Part shown: piece after piece, positions 44,564 through 53,938 of the stretch
How positions within the stretch are numbered: the stretch's first letter is position 1
Layout: each line of letters begins with the position of its first letter
Assembly: GCA_020746835.1 (NCBI GenBank)
Contig: JAGPNK010000001.1
Location: forward strand, 868,001 to 932,000
From: Stachybotrys elegans
Taxonomy: Eukaryota; Ascomycota; Sordariomycetes; Hypocreales; Stachybotryaceae
Direction: 5' to 3'
Length of the DNA stretch: 64,000 bases
Notes under the pieces: generated by a model
What the model saw: the letters and a program-made list of their open reading frames with translations, nothing else
Database searches by the model: none
What the model was told of the DNA's origin: nothing
Program-made: the position numbers and the translations under genes

Positions 44564-46465
44564 ATGTCCTCGTACCACCGGGTGCCGTCCCCCGTCCCCA
44601 GCGAATCGTTTGCCCAGACGGGCGCCGAATTCACCCTCGATGACAGCGACGACGACGATAATGGCGGCGCTGCCGAGGACCTCCGCTCGGCCGTCGGCGG
44701 CGGCCACGAGGCCTACGAGCTCAAGGCGCACCGCGGCGGCGGCGGCGACCCGTCCCGCGAAGCAGCCTCATTCCGAGACGCCCTGGACGACCACCGCCAT
44801 CGCCACGACCACGACGCCGCCTCGTCCGTACGTCGCCCCAGCTTCGCCTCGGCCGCTAGCTTCCAGCTGTACACGCCCGACGAGGAGCAGGCCGTGCGGC
44901 GCAAGTTTGACCGGAAGCTCGTGCTGTTTGTCGCGCTGCTCTACATGCTGAGCTTCCTCGACCGCTCCAGTACCCGCGCCCCCCCCTCCAATATTATATG
45001 ATACAACGACAATAGATGCGGTGGACTGACTAGAAGCAATTGCTAGACATCGGCAACGCCCGCATCGCCGGCATGGACGAGGATCTGCAGACGAGCCCGC
45101 CGCGCGGCGACTGGTACGAATGGGCCCTGACGGCCTTTTACGTGTCCTACATTGCCTTTGAGTGGATGTCGCTGCTGTGGAAGCTCGTCCCCGCCCACGT
45201 CTACGTCTCCGTCATCGTCCTGAGCTGGGGCGTCATCGCCTCGCTGCAGTCCGTCGCCGTGTCGTACCCCATGCTCATCGCCCTGCGCGTCCTCCTGGGC
45301 ATCGGCGAGGCCGGCTTCACGGGCATCCCCTTCTACCTGAGCTTCTTCTTCAAGCGGCACGAGCTGGCGTTTCGCACCGCCATCTTCATCTCTGGTGCGT
45401 ACTCTCTCTCTCTCTCTCCCCTTTCTTTCTCTCTCTTCCCTTTTCCTGCTCGTAACTGAAACACGCCACGCAGCTGCACCTCTGGCGACGACGTTTGCTT
45501 CCACGCTCGCCTGGGCCATTGTCAAGCTTGGCGAGATGAGCCCCGTCGCCCCCTGGCGCCTCCTCTTTCTCCTCGAGGGCTTCCCGTCCGTCGTCGTCTC
45601 CGTGATTGCCTGGCACGCCATCCCGGACTCGCCCCAGACCGCCGCGTACCTCACCAAGCGCGAGAAGAAGGTTGCCGTGCTGCGTCTGCGTAACGAGAAG
45701 CCCGCCGAGTCCTCGTCTTCCTCGTCTTCCAAGCCAACCTCTGGGCTCAAAGGCCGCGACATTCTCGCCGTCCTGTGCGATCCCATAGTCTACCTCACTG
45801 CTGCCATGTTCTTCCTCTCCAACATGGCGTACTCCTCCCTGCCTGTGTTCCTCCCCAAGATCATCTACGACATGGGCTTCGACCGCCTATCCTCTCAAGC
45901 CCTCAGCGCTCCCCCTTACTTCGTGGCCTTCGTTATCGTCCTCTTCACCGCGCACATGTCGGATCGACGCCGCGCGAGGACCGGCCCCATTATATTTCAC
46001 GCCCTGTCCTCGGCCCTGGGCTACGGGGTCCTCGCTCTGTCCCAAGTTCTGCAGCTGCCCCTCTGGGCCCGCTACATCGCCATCTACCCAGCCGCCGTGG
46101 GCTTCTTCAACGTTGTTACGCTGGTGGTTGCCTGGAACATCAACAACCAGGCCAGCCAGACGCGCCAGGGCGGCGGCTTCGCCATTCTGCAGATGATTGG
46201 GCAGTGCGGGCCTTTGGTCGGAACGAGGCTGTACCCGGATAGGGATGCCCCCTACTACTCTCGCGGGATGGCGGTGTGCGCGGGAGCCATGTTCTCCGTA
46301 GCTGTGCTGGCGTTCATCTTGCGGGTCTACTTGCGCCGGCAGAACAGGAAGATGGACCAAGCCGAGGCCGAAAATGGGCCCGATGGAATGGCCTTGGAAG
46401 AGGAGGGACTTGTCAGCCATGGAAGACAGAGGTTACCAACAGAATCATTCCGCTACATGCTGTGA
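44564..46465 (+). CDS. MFS transporter, anion:cation symporter (DAL5/allantoate permease) type
   Basis: Three exons, 44564-44969, 45047-45394 and 45474-46465 (introns 77 and 79 nt), 581 residues. The first splice restores the family signature FLDRSNIGNARIAGM in and after TM1, and the second joins AIFIS to APLATTFAS in TM5. About twelve membrane segments can be placed, from LVLFVALLYMLSFLDRS to MAVCAGAMFSVAVLAFILR, with motif-like RVLLGIGEAGFTG in TM4 and PWRLLFLLEGFPS in TM6. The first ~110 residues are acidic and His/Asp-rich, longer than usual for the family. Members carry organic anions such as allantoate, nicotinate, pantothenate or biotin precursors; the substrate cannot be told from the sequence. 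The promoter holds a GATA-type site and a CRE/E-box. It converges with the next gene. Confidence 0.9.
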
Positions 46466-46803
46466 GAATATGCTTCAAAGGGGGCATTCAATATTACTAT
46501 ATACCACTTGGGGCGTTTGGAAGTAAAAGGAGGCAGGATCTAGGGATCCTACTAAGGCTTTGATTGGAATAATTTACTTAAACTTAATGTTTACTTGCAT
46601 CACGACCCAACAACGTGCTTGCGACCGCCGCGTACAGACTCTCGAGGGAACTGCATCCACTCCGGAGCTCGATACCGGCTGACGCCTTCCCTCCACCACT
46701 CCTCATGCCCGAACCGGCTTCGCTCTAGAGAGAACGTCGCAAACCCCTTCTCTGACTTGCCCTTGAGGGGATCCCCTGGACGCGACCTCCGGCGGTTGGC
46801 CTT
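46466..46803. other. Convergent 3' spacer
   Basis: 338 bp between the stop codons of two convergent genes; nothing beyond expected 3' UTR sequence is seen. Confidence 0.5.
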
Positions 46804-48003
46804 CTAAGCCTCGTATTCCCGCTTCTCGATTATCCTCTGCCGCCTGAACTGATTTCGAGCCTGGCTAAGCTGCCGGCTTCCCGTCCTGTATACCGTGTTT
46901 GCCAGCTTCCGGAATCCAAGGCGCGGTCTTTTGGCCCATGAATCCGAGAGGCTGTGGAGCGAGAATTGTGAGGGTCGACGTCGGCTGTGCCTGGGCTGCG
47001 AGCTGAGGCGTCCCTTGGATGAAAAGAAAGGGCTGTCCATGCTCCTCTTGCGGGTTAAGTCTGCAGCGCCGTCGTACTGGCTGTCAATGCCGTCGGCTCC
47101 AAACCTTCTCTTGGTTCCATGGGACTTGGGAAAAGAAGTTGGCTTCTCAACCTCCGAGATACTTGAGCAGCTTTGAGGATTCGTGGAGGATTGGGATGCT
47201 CTTGCATTTCTGCTTTGCGGTGCCTCGAATGGGTTCGGGGGTCGGCTGGCTTGCTCGTCCTTCCACCCAGTGATGGCTTGCTCGGCGTCCGCGACAGCTT
47301 CATGCGTGTCAGGACTGGTGTCTGATTGGACGAGTCGCTCTGAAGAGCTAGACTGCAGCCTGGAAAGCTGATCATTTGCGTAGCCAAACTGGGACAAGTC
47401 GGAGAGGCTCAACCTGTTGATGCCAATGGGTGACGCGGGAGACCCAGGCGACTGCGCCAGACTGTCGTCAGGGGCTGGATAGCATGACGAGGTGCTCCGA
47501 GCATGGGCAGCGCTTGGGAGTATATGGTTTGTGTTGTATCCCGCCTCGGTTAAGTCGAGGTCTTCTGTAGGAGAGTTTGAGCGATGGCTAAGGTCGAGCT
47601 CGAGCGATGACGGAGAGGAAAGAGTGTCCATACGCCAAGGAGCGTAGGTGTGAGCTCCATTATCCCAAGCAGAAGACGTAAGAGGGTTATCGATGCCGCC
47701 TAGAATTGGTTTCTCGGGAGGTTCATCTCCATCTCGTGTAAATGCAGCCTCTGCTGAGGTGTATTGGAGGTTGGACGATGTCTGTGCTTCAGACTCGAGA
47801 TTCTCCTTTGCAGATATCCAAGGCGATAACCCTCCACCAGATGGTTGTATGCGGCAGGGCGCTATGGCTCGAGAAGTCACTCTCAAAGACTTGGATCGAG
47901 ATCGATGGGAGAAGGTATTGGAGTGAGAATTGTCTGTCGTGTCGCCTCCTGAGCAATACGGAGGCGGAATAGAACGTATAGGGAGAGTCAGGTGGTTCAA
48001 CAT
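46804..48003 (-). CDS. Unrecognised protein with a basic C-terminal tail
   Basis: Single exon, 399 residues, starting at the first ATG. The protein is mostly Ser/Asn/Pro-rich and looks disordered, with no signal peptide or membrane segment. The last ~70 residues are strongly basic and probably helical (SWAKRPRLGFRKLANTVYRT; QARNQFRRQRIIEKREYEA) and contain nuclear-localisation-like clusters (KRPR, RRQR). A second basic patch lies near 290 (GTKRRFG). No domain is recognised. The evenly maintained 1.2 kb frame and the structured tail argue that it is a real gene. A nuclear or nucleic-acid-linked role is only a guess from composition. Confidence 0.65.
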   Translation of the reverse strand: MLNHLTLPIRSIPPPYCSGGDTTDNSHSNTFSHRSRSKSLRVTSRAIAPCRIQPSGGGLSPWISAKENLESEAQTSSNLQYTSAEAAFTRDGDEPPEKPILGGIDNPLTSSAWDNGAHTYAPWRMDTLSSPSSLELDLSHRSNSPTEDLDLTEAGYNTNHILPSAAHARSTSSCYPAPDDSLAQSPGSPASPIGINRLSLSDLSQFGYANDQLSRLQSSSSERLVQSDTSPDTHEAVADAEQAITGWKDEQASRPPNPFEAPQSRNARASQSSTNPQSCSSISEVEKPTSFPKSHGTKRRFGADGIDSQYDGAADLTRKRSMDSPFFSSKGRLSSQPRHSRRRPSQFSLHSLSDSWAKRPRLGFRKLANTVYRTGSRQLSQARNQFRRQRIIEKREYEA

Positions 48004-48664
48004 TGCCGCTAGCGAGGAGGAAACGTCGTCACTAAAGTGGTGATTGTATTGTATTGCTGTTGCTGCTTGTCAAGAAGGAGATGATGCTGCCGTGATAGAG
48101 GACAGAGATGAAGATGTGGGAGATTGAAGTGGCAGTTTGGGCATGAAGCAAGAGGGATAGCTGGAGGGAGGTAGGGAAGGCAACAGCCAAGCATGTTCTT
48201 TCCACGTCTTATCAGAGCAGGAGGGACACTTTCGGATCGCATAGCGCCACTCTTTTGAGGTTGCCACTCGCCTAATTTATCGAGGTCGCGGTTCATGTTG
48301 GGCGAAAACGGCTGGTCTGAGTCAACTGCCTGTACACGACATGTGTACGACGTGCCAAGGAGAGTGAGCGGCTGACCCTGCAGCCGTTGGGCAGGTACCA
48401 AGCGACGACGGTTTGATGTGGCTCGGCTCGAGAGATGCCAGCTGAGACAATGCCCGACTTGCTAGGAAGCGATGCCGTGCCAACAGCGATGCAAAGCCTT
48501 GCCGTGGCTGGCTTATCAAGCGACTAAACTTCAGTGTAGCTGGGAATCGTGCATCCCGATGCACAGCAACAGCGAGTGGATGGAAACATTGGCGAAGAGG
48601 TTGCCGCAGCTGTAACAGCATCATAGCGATGACCAAGCATCACAACACTTCTAGGCTGGACACT
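48004..48664. other. Spacer between the basic-tailed protein gene and the bZIP gene
   Basis: 661 bp; should hold the promoter of the minus-strand gene to the left and the 3' UTR of the bZIP gene to the right. A TTATCAGAG word near 48,208 resembles a GATA-type site but misses the full consensus. Confidence 0.45.
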
Positions 48665-49938
48665 TCAAGTATCAGGACCTCTGATCTGCAGAGGCGGCGC
48701 ACCCCTCATCCGTCTCCAGCGGTTACTCGTATCAATAATATCCCGGTCAAAGATGAACCACCACCGCTCAAAGAGGACCTGCCCAACTTCCCAGGAGCTG
48801 GCGTCAAAGGGGTCACTTCCGTATATGCGGACCCCCTCGGCGTTGTCCTCTAGGTCATATGCAAAGTTGACCAGAGCCATCGGCCCTGCCGCGGTGGGAG
48901 GCCGCGCCTCGTCTGGTAGCGATAGCAAGTTGATGAGCTTATCACGAGCCGGTGCCCAGGGGATGAGGTCCAGGAGCGGGTGGTGGGGGATGAGCAGCTG
49001 TGCTGTGGTAGGACGTAGCGTGAGAGGCAGCTTTTCGATTTCGGGCGTGGGACCTCCTACGAAAGGGGAGGGGGCGTCTATACTCCAGAACTGGGTGGCG
49101 CACCCCAGACTGTCCGCTATTCGCAGGATTGCTCGCAGGGTGGTAAGTTCATGGACTGGAAGCAGGTAGCTGTCCGGGAAGCCGGACTCTGTTGACACGG
49201 GCGAGTTGCTCGACGTCTTTTCCAGTGAGGTAGGCGTCCCTGGTCGCAGGGTCATGCTCCGTGGAGATATAGACGCCGATGTCGCCGTCAGAGAATCCAG
49301 AAGCAGGTCGGCTTCGCTTGAACCATGATCCGAAATGAATTCCGGCAGACTTTCCAGTATGGGCTCCGGGACGACAGACGACGGCGAGACATCGCTGAGA
49401 GGATCCCAGCTGCTCAAGCTGAGTGCGGGGTTGGTACCAAAATCGGGAGTCGAATCCTGCAGACTGGTTTGTTCTGCTACCGGCACGCCGCTTTCTACGG
49501 TGCCCTGAGATCTTGAGCTTGGGCCGGGCTCGTCAGCTGTAGCGGTGTCTGCAGTGTCTGCCGTATATCCAGCATCTAGTTGTGGCTGTGGCTGGGCGTG
49601 GGCGGCTTTGAGCCGGTTTGCGCGTTTTCTCTCTCCTAATCATATGTCAGTTCGTGGCCATTGTATAACCAGCGAGACGAAATGGAGGATTTACTATATC
49701 TGCGCTGCGCGAGTACATTGAGGACGCGTTTTCGCTCGGCAGCATCCTCGTCGATATCCGGGACATTCAACGGCGGAGGGGCTTTAAAGGCTCGCTGTCT
49801 AGTCCGTGGCCTGGCGCCAATTGCGGCGGAAGCTGGCTGGCTGCTCATGTCTTGTTTATCCTGTTCTTGATACCAATCGATAGAATCAATCTGCCCCAGC
49901 CCCCCGACGAGCGAGTATATTGCGAATGAGTCCTCCAT
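48665..49938 (-). CDS. bZIP-type transcription factor with C-terminal DUF3425 region
   Basis: Two exons, 49938-49695 and 49635-48665, with a 59-nt intron (donor GTAAAT, acceptor GATTAG); 404 residues. The splice falls inside the basic region and restores RKRVLNVLAQRRYRERKRAN (about residues 66-85), the fungal N-x3-A-x2-R-R-Y-R bZIP-like signature. The leucine zipper after it is weak, as in many DUF3425 proteins. The C-terminal ~150 residues carry typical DUF3425 features: LLIPHHPLLDLIPWAPARDK, then a Trp-rich end (SSWEVGQVLFERWWFIFD). Expected to act in the nucleus on unknown targets. The start at 49938 has a good context (GCCATGG); an in-frame ATG at 49995 would add 19 residues. Confidence 0.88.
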
Positions 49939-50623
49939 GGCTGATGGTGGTGGTGATGACGTACATTCATATGTAAGAGGCAAGTGGTTGAACATAATGC
50001 TTAAGAAGCCTGGCCTAATTACGCACTGTATTGAGCCTTACTCTTATCAGGTACTTGCAGAAGGCATCAGCGGTAACCGAAATGGGGGTAGGCTTGACCA
50101 ATAATCAGCAATTATACAGTGCATTTGAGCCATCGTGAAACTGTGCAGAAACCAGCCCTGTCCCCTGTAAAAAAAGCCCAGGATGCCATTATTCATCAAC
50201 CAGGTGGATGATGGATGGATGTACGGATAACATCGGATACAAGGCCGAATATAGCATATCGTCACTGGCATAGGGATGCTGATCGCAACAAACTGCCATG
50301 CCAGTGACCTCGAATCAACCCCACGAAACGCCGAGGCCACCATGTATTTATTGCTGCTCTGCTCTTGTCTTCTGTCTCATTGTCACCGTACTGTAAAACT
50401 ATGTATATCTGTGATTCTGAAGGCTTGCTGATCCCTGGCGCCATTTCGGATGCCAGAGGAAATAAATATGATATAATAAAAAAGGTACAAAATCAACTGG
50501 CCGCGCCCGATCCCATGATTTCATAACCATAACTGTACATAGATATCGGTTTTGTGCAATGCCTCGTTTCAAAGAGCATGTTAGATGCACACACCCGCCC
50601 CCCCTATATATATATGTCCCCTC
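49939..50623. other. Spacer between bZIP gene promoter and RBM26-like gene 3' end
   Basis: 685 bp between tandem minus-strand genes. A (TA)n-like stretch at about 50,604-50,614 lies just past the stop of the right-hand gene. No coding exon was recognised. Confidence 0.5.
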
Positions 50624-53171
50624 TCACCACTCGTCCTGGTCGGCTACTTCGTAGTCCATGTCGACCTGGCGCTGATGAGGCGGGGGCTCCTCGTGAGTGT
50701 ACATGGGCTCGTCGCCGTTAGCGTCGAGCTCCTCGACCGTGCCGGACTGGCCATTGTATTGGCGGGTGTCGTCCTGCGCCGAACTATCCTTCTGCGCTGT
50801 GGCTCGACCCGGAGCCGTCTTGACCCATGCCAGATCAAGCCTGCCCTCGACGCCAGGAAGCTCTTTGCCGTGAAGAGTATAATAGAACTTCTCCGCTGTC
50901 TTGCGGTCTTGGAAGGAGACATTCGTCACAGTGGGTGTTGTCTCCACGGATTCAAACTCGCCCATATTCTGTAAAAATCTCGATTAGTACAGGTGCTCAT
51001 CATCAAATCACCCAGCCCAAGCGCGACATGGACCCAAAAGGCACTTACAAGAAGGAAATGGCGCAAGCTCTCGTCCTTGTCTGGAGCTGTAAAGTCCACC
51101 CCGGTAATAGCGATGCTCTTTGGTCGGTTGTCAATCGAATACTGAGCGTACGCCGCATGCCGACCGGCCTGTCCTCGAACAAAGCCGCCTCGTCCACGGA
51201 AAGTGTGGCCTCGACCGCGATAGTCTCCCCGGCTATGGTGGCCGCCTCGTGACAACGTGTACGGGCCCGCCTCCTCTGCCGCATGAGGGTCTATGCCCAG
51301 AATCTTAGCCTCCTGCTCTAATGCTTCCAGCTGCGCTCGCAAGGCATCGGTCCCTGAAGCAGCAGCGCCTTCTTCGCCACCATTCTTCTCTCGCAGCTTG
51401 GCACGCAGCCGTTCCGTCTCCTCCCGGTGCTTGACTAGCAGCTCTTGCTGCTGCTTCTCAAGCTCTTGGCGCTTCTGTTCGAGCTCTAGCCGCTTGGCCT
51501 CCCGCTCTTGATGCTGCTTTTGAGCTTCTGCTTGCCTTCGTTCGAACTCCTCGGGGTCCAGCTCGGGTTCTGCGTCAGCATTGCTGCCGTTGAACTCCAG
51601 GCTGCTTGAACCGTTCGTGGGCATCGAAGGCGGGAGAATGTCCGCTTCATCCTTGTACCAGAAAATCTTGACAAAGCGATTGTCAAATATCACCTTGGGT
51701 GAGCGGTATGCTGCATTAGCCGCAGTCCATGTGTCGTACTTGACAACAGCCAGGTGCTTGTATGGTTGCATCGACACCTCGGCGATGTTGCCAAACTCAG
51801 AGAAGAAACGGCGGACCTCTTCCTCGCTGAAATGCTCCTCTGGGATGTTCTCGACAACAATGGTGCTCTTGCTCCGGTCATGGACAGGGCCTTCGGCGGA
51901 GAAAGGTGCTCGAGCTCCTCCTTTCCGGCCCCCACGGCCCTTGCGACCTCCTCCCCGTCCTCGCCCTTGTCCGGGGTTTGGGAACATGGGGAGAAAGGGC
52001 ATAGGGAAATCCTGGCCGCCGTGATTCCTAGGGCCGCCAGCCAACATGACTGAGTCGTTGGGATCGTACTCTACAATGCTGTCAGCCGTCTGTCTTATCG
52101 ATTGCAAGCATTCTCTTGGGAAAAGTGCAAAGTTTAGGTTTGCCATCAGAAGTTATCGTTTAGTGGTCATAGCCGTAGCTCGCGCACTTTTGTGCGCATA
52201 ATTTTCTCATCAAAGGCAGCGAGACAATAGAGACGTAATGAGAGCGTTTGCTTACCTTCGCCTGGTTGCATGCCTGAGGGCATGAACACCGACTCGGCGC
52301 CATGGTCAAACATGCATGTGCTGCCACGAGAGCAAAAGCCCTTCGTGTCAAAGTCACGGCACCTCGCTCGCCGCCTGGGCTGATTCCTGCCCCATTGCTG
52401 AGACTGTGGGAACTTGGCAAGGCCTGCCAGAGCTTGCATCTGCATGATGGCCTCCATGGGATTATTGGGGTCGAATTGTGGCATAGGGATGTTGCCCATC
52501 GGGAAGTCGCCGCGCCTCCCGCCTCGATGATCTCCCCGTCGCTGATTTCTCCTGGCGTTCTTTGATGGGCGGGGACCCATATCGCTATGCGAAAAGTCCC
52601 CATCATCGTAGTTTAGAGTGTCGTCGCGGCCTCGTTTCCTCGATGAGTTGTCTGGGAATGGCTGCTTCGCCCCGGAGCTTCCCTGGAGTTGCTTTGCATT
52701 GTCGCTGGGTCTCGACTGCGGATCAAGCCGGGGTGCCGGAGGGGCGCCTGGAACGTAGGATTTGTAGGCAATAGCTTGGAACACATCATCCAGGAAGGCC
52801 TTGGGATCTACGCGTCAATGTCGTGTCAGCTCGCGCGACCAAAGCTCATGCCCGCACACCAAGAGGAACGAACCTTCAGATAGAAAGTCTGGAATCTCCT
52901 GCTCACAAAGCTTCCGAACTGATGCGATATCGCCATCATGCTTTAGTAGCGCAATGACATATTCTGCGAGCACATCCGAGTCAGCGTCGGATCTAGGCAG
53001 AAGCCAGCATTAGCATTTGCTGTCTTGCGGGTAGCAGAGGAGCCAACGGCGAGACACAGTAACGCAGCGAGAACGAGGGAATAGAAGAAAAAAGGGGGCG
53101 ACAAACGTGTTCTCGATACGCTTCACAATCCATGCCTTGAGCAAAGGCGCGTCCTCCTCTGGGAACAACAT
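50624..53171 (-). CDS. RBM26/27-like nuclear RNA-binding protein (PWI-like, CCCH, RRM)
   Basis: Five exons, 53171-53107, 52992-52874, 52807-52256, 52070-51049 and 50968-50624; 700 residues. Introns are 114, 66, 185 and 80 nt, each with consensus ends. The N-terminal ~80 residues form a PWI-like helical domain as in RBM26/27 (LLKAWIVKRIEN; VLAEYVIALLKHDGDI; IPDFLSEDPKAFLDDVF). A CCCH finger with C-x8-C-x5-C-x3-H spacing follows (C211, C220, C226, H230). After a Gly/Arg-rich stretch comes an RRM at about 314-385 (STIVVENIPEEHFSEEEV), a long coiled coil at about 405-465, an RG-rich region, and a second RRM-like segment near the end (KSIAITGVDF; TNVSFQDRKTAEKFY). Animal RBM26/27 and fission yeast Rmn1 work with Mtr4-type helicase complexes in nuclear exosome-linked RNA decay; the same role here is inferred. 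Confidence 0.9.
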
Positions 53172-53938
53172 GGCGCATGTACTCAGACCTTGCGGTCGAG
53201 GCGAATTCAAACGAAAGGCAATGACATAGAGCGCGCTTGTTACGAAGCGATGCAAAGATTGGCTGTGGGAAAGGATGGCAGATGGTAAGGAAGAGTTTCG
53301 AGACTTGGTGTGATGGTATGTGGTAGGAGATGAGAAATTTGGTGGTTTCGGTTGGTGGTGCGCCAAAGTTCATGTGGATTCAGAGCTGCCCGGACACTAT
53401 TTTTCAAAGGGTGGGGCATACCAAACGGAGCAACGCCAGCAACGAGCTACTAATGCCTACAAAAACCGACTAGGAAAGCTACTTTACCTTCTCATACTTC
53501 CATACGGCTCACCAAAGCAACGTTATAAGCCTGGTGTACCATAAATAAATACTGTATGGGATGGATGGAAGGGCATCGGGCGAATTTTACTTTTACGACC
53601 ATTATGAGTGCTTGTCTGTCTCATCGTCTCATATCAAACATCATTTAAATCATGTTCTGGAATCATCATCAAATTCTCTAGCGAACGAAACTTTATCGGA
53701 GACGACATAACTACATGCGTAAAAGCTGGAAAAGAGATTGGTTTCTCCTGATTATGAACCCGGCACTCAGCCTTCCTCGGCTGGTGATGCATTTTCTCTT
53801 GTTTTCCTTTCCTTGTCCCTCACATCACCGCCACTCGCCACTCGGCATGCCCTCGCTCAAGCGACCATCAGAGGACGGTTGGCGGCATGAACCCAGCGTG
53901 ACGGCGACCAGAATTTTCTCGACATGTGGGGAAGCGCT
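53172..53938. promoter_or_regulatory. Promoter of the RBM26-like gene and 3' side of eEF2
   Basis: 767 bp between tandem minus-strand genes. It must contain the promoter of the RBM26-like gene and the eEF2 3' UTR (the stretch next to 53,939). No distinct motif or exon was recognised. Confidence 0.45.

Noticed and set aside
48205..48216. TTATCAGAG word as a second SreA-class site
   Set aside because: It misses the last position of the ATCWGATAA consensus; plain GATA words are too frequent to count.
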